A DNA stretch of 64,000 bases from Lanius collurio (taxonomy: Eukaryota > Chordata > Aves > Passeriformes > Laniidae), in NCBI GenBank assembly GCA_020086605.1, contig JACBWW010000084.1:950124-1014123 (forward strand). The letters are read 5' to 3'. Every line of letters begins with the position of its first letter. The stretch's first letter is position 1. Below the pieces are notes generated by a model that saw only the letters and a list, made by a program, of their open reading frames with translations, searched no databases and was not told the origin of the DNA. Below, piece by piece: positions 1 to 11,369 of the stretch. The translations under genes were made by a program, and so were the position numbers.

Positions 1-1819
1 CCATGTCCCTGAGTGCCTCATCCGCATCTGCCACGTGAAAAGGGATTTTGCTTATTGTTAGTGTGGGGACTTTTACTTGACCCTCAGTGTTTAATGTGTC
101 TGTCTGTGCCCCAGCAAAGTTGAGACCCTTGTGCCCGAGCATTCTGTCAGCGTCCCGTTAGGGGGAGCCTTCCCCGAGCCATCCTGTTGCATCCGAGCCT
201 GGTTCTACTGATTTGCTCCAGCATAAGGAGGAGCCCTCGGCAGCTCTTCCCACTTTTTTACTTCTCAGGGGCTCTTCCCACTTTTTTACTCCTCAGGGGC
301 TCTTCCTCTTCGTCCGAGTGTGTTCCCTGCTGCTGCTGATTCCAGGGAAGGACTCACCCTCAGAGTTTACAGAATAACTCTCTTTATTGATGTAAGATCC
401 TGACAGGTTCCAGTTTGAGGATTGTGTGGGATAGGATCTGTCAGTGATAGGATCTGACTGCATAGACGTGTTCAAAGCAATCCCCACACAAACCCTAATG
501 CCCAATTAAACATTCAGTGTGCACAGAGTACAGTTCTTGTTCAATAGGTCCTGACAGGGAAGAAGGCAGTTTCAGCCCATCGACTGAGCCCAGCAGTTAC
601 CATGGAATCTTCCCTCGCTTTGCCTCTATTTTCAATGTACTTTTTAAATGGATTCGTTCTGTTTAGGTGGGACTTGAGTGACTTGAGTCATGCAGACCTT
701 TATGTAAAATGTGTAAAATTCTTTTGTTTTGCTTTTAGAGGTAAAGTCACAAAGATCACCCAGTGAGGGGTCATCATTCCTGAGGGGGGGATACCTTTGG
801 GATGGAGGGCTGTGTTAATGATACAGTTAGACTTTAATCAGAGCAGAGCATTTTCACCCCAGTTGTTGGCTCAGCAGCAGGACATCTCCTCCTCCCTGCC
901 CTGGCTGGCAGGTGCTCAGCAGTTCCTCAGCTGCAATCACCATGGAGCTTTCTCTAATATCCAACCTGAACCTCCCCTGGGGCAATTAGAGGTCACTTCC
1001 TCTTGTCCTGTCCCTTGTTCCCTGGGAGAAGAGGCTGAGCGTCCCCTGGCTATAAGTCCCTAAACAGACAACTCCTGCTCTCCTGCATCCCTGCGCTCTG
1101 CTGGGGAGATGGGAAGGCTGCAGCAGGTGAGAGGCAGAGGGACAGCCCCAGGCAGCCCCAGGTTACAGAGCCCAAGAGACCCCACTCTGCTGCTGGGGAG
1201 ACACTGGGAGGTGAGCTGGGATGGGCTTTGGGCTCTCTGAACTCCCCAAAGGGGCAGAGAGTGTCCCTCTGTCACACAAGGCCAGAGTGCCAGTGCTGGC
1301 AGGAGCCAGGCCTGGGCCCCTCTCCCTCTGCAGTGGGGCTCTTCACCAGCCTCGTCCCCTACAGAGCAAAGACCGGAGATGGAGTTTGCAGCTTGGAATT
1401 GGGGGATACAGGGATCCTTTCTGAAGCTGACAGGCAGCTTTTAATTCACCTGCTCTGCCTCTTCTGGAGAAAAGAAACAGGAGTAGGAGAGTCTCTGAAA
1501 CCTGGCAGCCCTTGCCTTGCTCCTGTGGGACAGAGGATGGAGGGGGCAGGTCTGCCCATGTCTGCTGCAGGTTGGCATCTGCAGCACCATCTCCTGCACC
1601 CTGGGTCAGACACAGCCTCTGAGCCATCTGGCAGAGGTTTCCCAGCCCCCAGGGAAAGGATGCTCATCCCCAAATGCTGCAGTCACATCAGCTCTGGGAC
1701 ATGTCTCCAATGCTCTGCAAGGCCTCAGGGAACCCTGTGGGAGATCCTTGGCCACCAGGAGCAGCTGCAGGGGGTGATGCTTTTGTTGACAGCTGCTTAA
1801 CATGAGTAGCTAGTGTGCC
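1..1819. other. Non-coding left edge, no gene recognised
   Basis: I recognise no coding exon here. The stretch contains a 28-bp tandem duplication (243-298). On the minus strand an AATAAA-containing segment around 375-390 could be the end of an old retroelement LTR, but no termini or flanking duplications are visible. The open frames at 797-1063 and 1228-1800 show no family resemblance. CSRP1 comes next to the right; in mammals the interval upstream of CSRP1 leads toward NAV1, but no NAV1 exon is visible. Confidence 0.5.
243..298. repeat. 28-bp tandem duplication
   Basis: Two copies of a 28-bp unit starting GCTCTTCCCACTTTTTTACT differ at one base, followed by the first 8 bases of a third copy. 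A short local duplication; no function inferred. Confidence 0.85.
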
Positions 1820-2187
1820 AAGGAGGCTGGTGGCATCCTGGCTTGCACCAGCCATGGTGTGGCCAGCAGGACCAGTGCCTGTCCCTCTGTGCTGGCACTG
1901 CTGAGGCACCTCCAGTCCTGGGGGCAGTCTGGGGGCCCTTATGGCAAGAGAGACATTGAGGGGCTGGAGCACGTCCAGAGAAGGGAACGGGGCTGGGGAA
2001 GGGTCTGGAGCCCCAGGAGTGGCTGAGGGAGCTGGGGGGGGCTCAGCCTGGAGAAAAGGAGGCTCAGGGGGGAGCTTCTCATTTTCTGCAACTCTGTGAC
2101 AGGAGGTTGGAACCAAGGGGAGGCCTGGCTCTTCTCCCAAGTAGGAGGCAACGGGACAAGAGGAAATGGCCTCAAGGTGTGCCAGGA
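1820..2187 (+). mobile_element. CR1 LINE fragment, sense
   Basis: The run from about 1832 (ATCCTGGCTTGCACCAGCC) through GACATTGAGGGGCTGGAGC (1953) to AGGAAATGGCCTCAAGGTG (2161) follows the 3' part of bird CR1 elements. It stops before the usual 3' end and has no intact reverse-transcriptase frame. Boundaries are approximate. Confidence 0.8.
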
Positions 2188-3654
2188 ATTTCTTAGCCCA
2201 GAGTTCACAGCAAAATTCCCATGGAATCTGGTGCCAAAGCTTTTAAGTTCCAAAGGAAGCAGCTCCCTGCTGCCCTCAGTCCTCCTCCCTTCCTGCCAGT
2301 TTCAGCTGCACAATCCAGCAGCCTGGGCTCCCCAGCTCCTGCCAGCAGAGTGCTGGCCCCTGGCGAGCCACGGTGCCTCGGGAGAGGAGTGGGAGTGGGA
2401 AGGGTCCCTGGGCCCCAGAGAGTGGCCACCAGGCTCCTTGTGCCAGCTGCCTGTTCTTCAATGCCCGCTTCCATTTGCCGAGGAGAAAAAGGCCAGCCCA
2501 GGCCAGAGAAATTCAATGGGAGCCTTTGCCAGGGGCACTCTGGCCTCTGTTGACAATCCTGTCCATGGCCACTGCCATCAGGAGCACTGGAGCATCTCTC
2601 CAGCCTCACCTGCTGCAAGGGCTGGCAGATCCACACAGATGCCCCAGGGGCTCCCAGGGCAGCATCTCAGGGTGGGAAGCCATTTAGCCACCAGCAAAAC
2701 TGTTCCATTCTCCTGACTTCCCCTCCAGGAGCTTCCTGTGGCCTCCAGGTCCAGGCAACAGAACACTGATGGATGGAATCTTCTTGGAGTGTTCCAAGGC
2801 ACTAAAAATGTCTAAGAAAGGGAAGATCCTTTCCCTGTCTGGTGCTACCTGGTTCGTGTCCCCATGTGGGTTTGCTGGGATCAGGGAGGGTGTCCCACTT
2901 CCCTCCCTGCCCTCCACCGCAGCCAGAGGGGGAGTGCCAGAGGGGGACAGATCCCAGGGGGTGTTTCCCAAAGAGAGGGAGAGCGGGAGTTTGTACCCCA
3001 GCAAGCAGCAAATCAGGCTGGGATGAGCACGTGAGGGGACCCCCAAAATCCAGCTGGGATGTGGGGTCCTGCTGGGGCACTGAGCACAGAGCAGTGGCCA
3101 AGGTCAGACAGGACATTCAGTGTGGGGTCAGGCTGCAGGGCCCACACATGGACCACCCTCGGCCTCCCAGGGTGTGAACAGCATCCCCTGGAGCCCTGGA
3201 ATGGTTTGGCAGAAGGTCCTGGGCCTTCCTGGGCTCCTGTACTGCCCTGGCATAGAAACATACAGGAAAAGGGGAAAAGTAGATTTGCAGCACTGCAGCC
3301 ACACCTTCTGTAGGCTGCTCTGGAAATGTTTGGGCTCAGAGGGACACCTGTGAGGGTACAGAGGGTCTGTGGGACATCAGGGAGGGACAACAGTGTCTCT
3401 GCTCCCACAGTGCTTTGGCCTTTTCACTTCTCAGAGCTCTCCCTTCACAGGGAGTCAGACCCCCCCCGTCCTCCAACTGTGCTGGGAGTGTTTCCCCAAC
3501 ACCTCTGCAGCTGTTCCCGTGCAGTTTGGGGCTCAGCATATTTTCCCCCCCCTCTGTCTGCACCCAGAGCAGCGTTCTTGGGGTGGGTTCGCATGGGAGC
3601 CATTGCCAGACAGTCTCTCCTCACTCCCCTGCTCTGCAATTTATCATGAGAGAC
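2188..3654. other. Unique non-coding DNA
   Basis: GC-rich single-copy sequence between two CR1 fragments. I see no splice-flanked coding exon, RNA gene or clear regulatory site. The overlapping open frames on both strands have no recognisable domain. Confidence 0.5.
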
Positions 3655-4255
3655 TGCTGGCTGAGTTGGCTTGGAAAGGACCTGAAAGCCCATCTTGTCC
3701 CACCTCCTGCCATGGCAGGGACACTTTCCACTACCCCAGGTTGCTCCAAGCCCTGTCCAGCCTGGCCTTGGGCACTTCCAGGGATGGGGCAGCCACAGCT
3801 TCTCTGGGCACCCTGTGCCGCAGCACCCATATTGTACAACAATTCTTGCTTTTGACTCACAAGCTCAATTTTGCCTGTGGAAAAGCTCCAGGAAGGTCTC
3901 CCTGGAGCCTCCTCTTCTCCAGGTGAACAGCCCCAGCTCTCCCAGCCTGGCTCCAGAGCAGAGGGGCTCCTGCCCTCGGAGCAGCTCCGTGGCCTCCTCT
4001 GGACTCGCTCCAGCAGCTCCACGTCCTCCCCGTGCTGGAAGCCCAGCGCTGGAGGTTCTCTGCAGGTGGGGTCTCAGCTGAGCGGGGCACAGGGGCAGAA
4101 TCCCCCCCTGCCCTGCTGCCCACGCTGGGGGCTCAGCCCAGCACACGGGGGGTTCTGGGCTGCCAGAGCACGTGGCCGGGGCACGTTGAGCTTCTCATCC
4201 AGCAGCAGCCGCACGTCCTTCTCGCCAGGGCTGCTCTCTGTCCATTCTCCAATCT
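3655..4255 (-). mobile_element. CR1 LINE fragment, antisense, long
   Basis: Reading + strand the element appears in reverse: TTGGCTTGGAAAGGACCTG near 3667, GTTGCTCCAAGCCCTGTCC near 3741, then GGCCTCCTCTGGACTCGCTC near 3991 and the segment around CATCCAGCAGCAGCCGCACG (4197). About 600 bp of CR1 3' sequence, interrupted near 3820-3870. It ends just before the CpG-rich CSRP1 promoter candidate. Confidence 0.85.
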
Positions 4256-4329
4256 TGCAACTGCTCTTTTAATTTAGAGGAAAACCTTCAGCAAAACAAA
4301 ATACCGACCGAAACATCTGGGAGGTGCTC

Positions 4330-4661
4330 CCGCTGCTTGGGAAGCAGCCTGGGGCTTTTAGGGCCCTGGAGGCTCTTTCTCCCGGGGGTGGGGGCCCCGG
4401 GCAGCGTCAGGAGGTGCCGGGCGCTGTCGGGGCCGGCCCGGCCGTGCCGTCCTCCCCAGCCCCGTGACATCAGTCCCGCTGCTGAGCGCCGCCGCCGCCC
4501 CGAGACCCGCCCTGCCCCGCCAGCGACAAAAGCGCCGAGCGACCGCCGGCCCCAGCGCGGCTTCCGGCTCAGACACCGATACAGGCACCGGCACGGAACC
4601 CAGCACCGGCACCGACCCCGGACTGACCCCGACCCCGGCACCGTCCCCGGCCCGGCCGCAG
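4330..4661 (+). promoter_or_regulatory. CSRP1: Probable CSRP1 CpG promoter and 5' UTR exon 1
   Basis: A block dense in CpG, without TATA, contains GC boxes (GGGGGTGGGGG near 4384) and a TGACATCAG motif near 4464 that resembles a CRE/AP-1 site. It ends in a strong splice donor, GCAG|GTGGGT, at 4661/4662. CSRP genes typically start with a non-coding exon followed by a long intron, and the next recognisable exon on this strand is CSRP1 coding exon 2 at 11257. The donor and CpG content are visible; assignment to CSRP1 is inferred from position. The transcription start is not determined. Confidence 0.55.
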
Positions 4662-4760
4662 GTGGGTGCGGAGCGGGGGCGGCCGCCGGGTCCTGCCGGG
4701 CGCAGCGGAGCCGCCTCCCTGCCCGTGCCCGGTGCTGCCGCTCCCCCAGCCCGGCGCTGC

Positions 4761-4808
4761 CTCCATCCCTCTCTCCATCCCTCTCTCCATCCGTCCCTCC
4801 ATCCCCCC
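4761..4808. repeat. 12-bp minisatellite (CTCCATCCCTCT)4
   Basis: Four consecutive 12-bp copies of CTCCATCCCTCT, the last two degenerate, lie about 100 bp downstream of the probable CSRP1 exon 1 donor. Confidence 0.85.
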
Positions 4809-5309
4809 AGGCTGCCCCATCCCCGCAGCCCCCCAGCCCGGCGGGCCGCAGCGGGGCAGATGCGGGGCTGGAGAGGGGCACAGGCACCCCCCGTGTGCCC
4901 GAGGGGTGGGCACGGGAGCGCTGCGACCCGCTGAGGCTGCTCCTAGAGCCGGAGTACCGCGCACATGGCGGGACACGGAAGCCGAAGCTCTTGCATCAGA
5001 TTGACTGCAACTCAGTAAAGCTCATTTCCAGGGAGCTGAGGCAGCTCAGCTGTGGGCTCAGGTCACTTCCCACAGGAGATTCGCACTGCTGTGCGCCAGG
5101 CTGGGCACACACTGGAGCACAGCTCCAGGTGCTGCTTTGCAACCCCCAGAGCCCCCAGCCCGTGTCTGGGGGTTCAGGAGCACTGGGCAAAAGCCGTGGC
5201 TGCTGCCAAGTCCCCGTATCAGATCTTGTGTCTCTCCCTGCAGGGGAGGGGGCCGGTGCTAAAACAGAGTGAGGGGTGAGGCTGGCTTTGGGCGCTGCTC
5301 CTCCTGGCT

Positions 5310-5755
5310 CTAGAGCCTGGCGAAGGGTGAGAGGAGAAGCCCTCCAAGGAGCAGCTGTGGTCATTTGGTCTGTTTGTGCTGGAGCAGAGGAGCCTGAGCT
5401 CAGAGCTGCCCGGGCTCTGCAGCTTCCTCCCGAGGGGCAGCGGAGGGACAGCTTCAATCTCTGTTCTCTGTGAGCAGGGCCAGGAGCCAGGGAGGGGCTG
5501 GAGCTGTGTCAGGGGAGGGTCACGCTGGTGATCAGGGAAAGGTTCTTCCCCCAGAGGGTGCTGGGCACTGCCCAGGCTCCCCAGGGAATGAATGGGTACC
5601 GCCCCAAGTCTGCCAGAGCTCCGGGAGTGTTTGGCCAAGGCTCTCCGGGATGCACAGGGTGGAGTTGTAGGGGTGTCTGTGCAGGGCCAGGGGCTGGATG
5701 TGATCCTTGTGGGTCAATGGCAGCTCAGGACGTTCCATGGTTCTGCTGGGGTGAG
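5310..5755 (+). mobile_element. CR1 LINE 3' fragment, sense
   Basis: The segment includes GAGGGGCAGCGGAGGGACAG (5433), AGGTTCTTCCCCCAGAGGGT (5540) and CCAGGGGCTGGATGTGATCC (5687), as in the 3' end of a songbird-type CR1 family. The same family appears in antisense at the right edge (63895-64000). Confidence 0.75.
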
Positions 5756-7721
5756 GCTGGCAAGGTGCAGTGGTGTGGGTGAGCACTGGGCCCTGGGGAG
5801 GATTCAGCCCTTCCCAAGGAGCTCGAGGCCGCTGCTGCACAGACAGCTCAGGGCTGTGCTGCTCCCGTGGGCCACGGGCTCTGTGCCAGCCTCTGCTGTG
5901 CCCTGCATCAGGGCCTGTCCAGCCGGGATGGCAGTGCCTGAGCGCTGCCTCAGAGCAGCTGAGCTCGGCTCCTGCTCCTGGGAGGCTGCACCAAGTGGGG
6001 AGGATGCGCCCAACTGGGCCATTTCAGGGCTTTGGGGAGGCTCAGGTGAGCTCGGTCACCAGGTGATGGATCTTGATCCCTGAGGGAGTCAGGAGCTTTT
6101 CCAAGCATCCCTGAAAATGCTGCTGCTTTTGTTCTGCATCCAGTTGGGATTTTCATGGAGGACCCTGCTTCCAAGGAGCCTTTGCACGCCAAGCTTGGGA
6201 GCAGTGTGTGCACAGGCAGAGGCCCGTGGCTGTGAGAGCCATGTCTGGCCAGTGGCTCAGCGCCGTGCTGGCCTCTCTTAGGCCTTTTTCTCCACAGCCA
6301 ACATGAGGCTGCCTTGGCAGCAGAATAATTTGTGATTGATGATGGAGTTAAGCCTGACTGCTCTTGGAGTCATAGAGTAGATGAGCCCCATGTGAGCATC
6401 ACTCTGGAGCTCAGAGCCTCCTGACTTCCTCCCCTCCTATCCCAGCAAAGCCCTCAGAGGCGTCTGATGTCATCCAGCTCCATCTCCTGAGGCAGTTGTG
6501 TGATTTCTCCCCGGTAATTCCCAGTGTTTTTCCATGACTCCGAGCTCACCAGCCTCAGGTTCCCGTTCTCTTGCTCACCAGTTTGACATCACTGGGTCAC
6601 ACCTGACCTTCACTTATCCTTGTTTACATTGGTGGTGGCCCAGTCTCCTCACATCTCTGCTGCTCCCAGCTCATGACAGCAGGGACAAGGGGACAGTTCT
6701 TGCTTGCCCCTTGCAGCTCCATTCCCACCTGTGCCCAGGTGATAGGAAAGCTGCTCTGTGACAGTTCCTGTTTGCCTGTGGCAGAGTCCCCCATGGGTCT
6801 GACTGCAGGTCCTGATGCTGAACCCCTGGTGCCATGTCCTGGGGCTTTCCCAGGGGATGTTCCCTGCTGTGTCCCTGGGAGCTGGTTCCTCTCTGCTCTG
6901 CCCACTCTCCTCTGTCTGGGTCCTCTTGCTTCAAATTTCTGCCCATTTTATGGCCATGCCAGCTGCTCTGAAAACTGGAAGGCACTACTCAGACCCCAGG
7001 GCCTGGGGCTCCTGCTGTGGCCTCCTCCCCTTTGACTCTGCCAGGGCATGAATTAATTCTGCCTGCACTGCTGTGAACATCCTTAGGAGTGAATTTTGTG
7101 CAGCACTGATGGTGTTCTTCTGTCATTCACTTGTTTTAATGCTCTCATTGGGAAAAAAAAAACTTTTTATATGGGCCAGCACGAGCCTGCTGCTCCTCAG
7201 TGATGTCCTAGCACAAAGTGATTGCTCTGCAATTACTTATTGCAGGATTTTAGTAGGGCACAGACATGGGAAGGTTTTCCAGCTCTTGCAGAGGGCTGGA
7301 TGTTTGAGTTGACATCCCAGTGGCTGCAGGGATGTTTCTCAGAGTGTGGTGGGGTAGGACCTGCCCTGCCCTGAGTGCTCCCATGGCTGTGGAGCTGCAT
7401 CTACACAGCCACAGGTGCTGCTGGGCTCCAGCTCCAGCAGTTCCCACCCAGCTGCTCTCAGGAGGGCAGGGTGGAGGGTGGCAGCTTTGGGGGGCAGTCA
7501 CAGGGACACACTGACCTTTCAACCCACTCAAAAAACAGGATGACTGTGTTTCTGCTGCCTGATGGCTGCATTTGCTCACTGCTTCCCCTTACAGCCACTG
7601 ATGACATCCCAAAGCACCAGAATGTACTGGTTCCATACTGGTTCATGCCTGGTGTTCAGTGTAGCTTACATTGCCTCCCAAACTGGTGCAACACAGCACC
7701 TCAGATGAGTCTGAGCCCAGA

Positions 7722-7848
7722 TTTCACACAACCACAGACAGGTTGGGGCTGGAAGGGACCTTGAAAATTACCCAGTGCCCCCCGTGCCACAGGCAGGGAC
7801 ACATTCCACTCAGGTTGCTCCAAGCCCCATCCAAGCTGGCCTTGTCCA
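7722..7848 (-). mobile_element. CR1 LINE 3' end, antisense
   Basis: GGTTGGGGCTGGAAGGGACC (7741) followed by CAGGCAGGGACACATTCCAC and GTTGCTCCAAGCCCCATCC is the reversed 3' terminus of CR1. A short 5'-truncated copy inside CSRP1 intron 1. Confidence 0.85.
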
Positions 7849-10800
7849 GAGAGCTGGACTGCTGCAACATCAGACTCTGGAATTGGGGTTAATCTCCAGC
7901 AAGGGTCAGCCTTGGGTGATTCTGCACAAGCCTTCCCAGTGTCTGTGCTCCCCACAGTGCAGCTGCTGCTAAAGGATGGGATCTTGGTTTTGGAGGCCTC
8001 TTCCCTTATCTGTAGTGGATGATGGCATGGCTCCAGGGCCAAGCCCTGCTTGGCACCGAGGGTGGTGTTTGTAGGGCTCTGGACATGTTTGCTGGGAGTT
8101 GTGCTCCATGGACTGTGGAGCTGCAGGGGGAAGCAGAATAATCTTGTTTTTTTCGCAGCCCTGGGTGTCCCCCGTGCCAGTGCTCAGTGAGATCATTGGC
8201 TGCAGGACTCATCTCCTGTTCCTCATTTTGCATGGGACCCAGAGTGACCTGGAGAAGTGTGACTGTGGTCATGGAGTGTTGCAACTGGGCAAAATATGCA
8301 AAGTATTCTGAAAATAATGCTGAAAGGATTGCAAACACTGTGACATATCTTAAAGTGGCCATTCCTTAGGGATTTGGGAGGATGGATCTGTCTGGATGGC
8401 AGCTGTGAGGACTTTGTTGGTCAGGTCCAGGCACCCAGAGCAGGGTTTTCCTATTCCTTTTTTTTGCTGCTGATGTCAGCCTATAGCACAAACTGCTCGT
8501 TGGTCTCTGCGTGGCCTGCTGGGCTCTCAGCATGTGGGGGGTGTGTTGTGGACTAACAGGGAATTCTCAGCAATGTAAATCTTCTCTCAGGCTTTCTCTG
8601 TGTCCAGCTGTGAGCCCTCACATGGATCCTCAGGACAAACTAATTTCCATGATCTCTCCCCTCAGAAAATCCATCCTGGTGCGTACCAGGAGGTTTTGCT
8701 GGGATGTGGCTTTGCTGGGGCTGTGTTTGTGCTTCATGGTAAGAGTCACCTGCTCAAATCACCTGGCATCATTTAAACTGAGTGGAGGCAGCTGCAGCCT
8801 TCCCATAGTGGATTGAGGAAAATCAGCAGCAAGAGGGTTTGGACCCTCAATGTCAGATGAACTTCACCCACAATCAGTTTTTCTCCTCCTTTAGGCTTCT
8901 GGGCAGCTCAGGGGAAGGTGTCCCCACATTGGTTTGGGCAGGGATGCCCTGATGCTCAGGACAAACAAAGCCTCTGCCTTTGCTGCTGCTCCTCTGAGGG
9001 GAACAAAATGTGCTGTGGAGAAGCAAAGGGGGGGAGCAGCTGGTCCCAAACTGTGGGGGGCACTTGTGGATGGGCTAGCAAGAGGCTGCCCCCAAAACCA
9101 GGGCTGAGGAATCCCAGAGCTGTGGTGGTTGGAAGGGGCTGGGGACCTAGAAGAATTGTGGCCAGAGATGGGTCATTCCTGACACAGGGGCTGAAGGGGC
9201 TGGTGGGCTCCCATGCCATGTGGGGCTCAGGGGCTGGCAGGGGGTGCTGCTGGTTGTTTCTGCCCTCCAAAGAAACTCCTGAACCATGTCAAGCCCTCCT
9301 CCTGATCCAGGGGAAGAAAACAGGCTCTGGAGAGAAACAGCCTGTGTCCTTTTAAGGCAATCCAAAGGCTGGGACTGGAAGAACCAGGCTGGGAGGGATT
9401 TGGCACAGTGGGAAGCCCAGCCTGCGGGGCCTGTGGAAAAGAGATTTCCCAGCTGCTGTGATCACATCCCAAACACAGCTCCCAGGGGCAGCACAGCCTT
9501 TCCAGCCCCTGCTCCTGGCACCCTCCACTTCTCTGTCTGTCTGTCCTGCACTGAGACTCTCTTGGCATGTGGGAGCTGTGGCTGGGATAAAGTGGGGTCA
9601 GCAAGTCAGCTCTGACCCCTGTCCTGACCCCTGCCCTGGTAACCAGGCTGGGATCAGTTTCCCTTTTTGTTGTTTTTTTTCCTGACAAAATCCTCTCACA
9701 CTTCCCCGTGACCTGGGAGGTGCAGGGATCTTGTGCACCTCCTGTGAGGCCTTCATGCTCCCCCATCTCTGTCTGATGTTTGTACAATTCCCAGTCCTGC
9801 TGGCTTTAGCACCTACCTCCCCAACTGGGAGAGTCACTGGGATTGGAGGCCCAGGGATGCAGCTTCAGCTGCCTGAGGTGCCCCAGGGGACTGAATCTGC
9901 TGCAGGGGAGGGCTCCAAGGCTCCCGGTGTGCCCTGGCAGACCCAGGTCCCTTCCTCATCTCCACACAGCTGAGCTGAGGGAGGTGATGAGATCCTACAC
10001 ATGTGGTGGGACTGGCAAATCTTGTACTCTGAAAATGGGATTTGGTTTTAGGGACCTTGTCCTGCTGCTTTAGCTGTTCAGGGAACAGGAAGCACATGGT
10101 GACTTCTGCTGCCTGTCCCCAGGTGAGAGCAAGATGGGGAATTACAGAGGTGTTGATGGAAAGAGGCCCCTGGAGACCTCTCCAGCTGCAGCTTGTGCCT
10201 GTTGACCTTTCTTGTATCATTTGGCCTTTCCAAAAAGTGTTTTATTGTCTTTGTAGCAACCCCAGGTTGCTGTTTGATCCTCCTTAGTTTGCTCCTGGCC
10301 ACACTCAACAAGCCTGGCTCCCTCAGAATCTCCTTGCAGGACTTTATGAGTCTCGAGGTTCATTAACCTTGTCTTCACAAGTGTCAAGGCCCCTTGGGAC
10401 TGGAGCTCTGCTCGTGTAAGCAACTCAGTATTTTGGGGTTATCTGCAAATCTAGGGGCCTCTTGATGGTGTCTTATCAGACACAGCTCAGGAAAGAGAAA
10501 CAGAAGCGTTTATAGCCTGCTGAGGAGCTGGATGGTGGCTTAGGCTGGTGCCCAGGTCTTTGCCCTGCACTGTGTTCTTGATGTCAGATTCTCCAGGCTC
10601 CGTGACCCTGCCTGCAGTCCTGGAGGAGATGAGACACTGGAGTGCAGGGGGTGCCTGGGAGGGGTTGGCCCCACAAGGCAGGAGCTGATGGTGCTGTGGG
10701 ACACGGTGCCAGAGGCCTGGGGTTTGGTGGGGTCAGGGGTCACCCTGACTGCCCCCTGCCCTGCAGTGGCTGAGATGGAAGAGTTGGTGAGGGCTGAGAA

Positions 10801-11257
10801 GCTGGGGCTGTGTCCAGGGGGGTGGCAGCTGTCACTCCAGCACCAAGGCTCAGTCACAGTCCCCCTGGCCATGGCATGGGGTGACAGCAGGGCTGTGGCC
10901 TGAGGAGGTGCCTGGGTAACTCCGTGAGTGCCGTCTCCCAGCATTGTTCTGTTCCTCTTCCTGGCGCTGACAGGAGCTGTGAGGTCCCATGGCTCCAAGA
11001 CAGGGATTTCTGCTGCTCCTGGCAGACAGGATCCATGGTCCCTGGGAGGCAGCTGGCACTGCTGGGTGCTGGCTCCCTGAGTTCTGCTGAATCTGCTCAT
11101 TGCCAGCCCTGCAGTCTGGGCACCCTTGCAAACACAGTGGGTGCTCTCTGCATGTGGGATGTGGGAAAGCTGCTGGAGCTCCACTGCCTGCTCCAGCTGC
11201 CCCATCCCGGCCCTGCAGAGCCCTGCCCCTGTTCCTGACTGTGCATTTCCCTGCAGG

Positions 11258-11369
11258 ATGCCAAACTGGGGAGGAGGGAAAAAGTGTGGGGTGTGCCAGA
11301 AGGCCGTGTACTTCGCTGAGGAGGTGCAGTGTGAAGGCAACAGCTTCCACAAGTCCTGCTTCTTGTGCA
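11258..11369 (+). CDS. CSRP1: CSRP1 coding exon 2 (start codon)
   Basis: The acceptor is CCCTGCAG|G and the ATG at 11258 is the family start [14 protein letters not shown]. The exon has 37 full codons plus one base, ending TGC A|GTGAGT; the split base begins the Met codon that opens exon 3 in other CSRP1 genes. It carries five zinc ligands of LIM1. Confidence 0.96.

Larger units (their letters stand above)
4662..11256 (+). other. CSRP1: CSRP1 intron 1 (probable)
   Basis: About 6.6 kb between the probable non-coding exon 1 and the first coding exon. It holds a 12-bp minisatellite (4761-4808), a sense CR1 fragment (5310-5755) and an antisense CR1 3' end (7722-7848). The rest is unique sequence with no other exon I can support. 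Confidence 0.5.

Noticed and set aside
4337..5272. 311-aa open frame on the + strand at the CSRP1 CpG block
   Set aside because: It is Arg/Pro-rich, made from CpG-rich DNA, and crosses the probable exon 1 donor and the 12-bp minisatellite.
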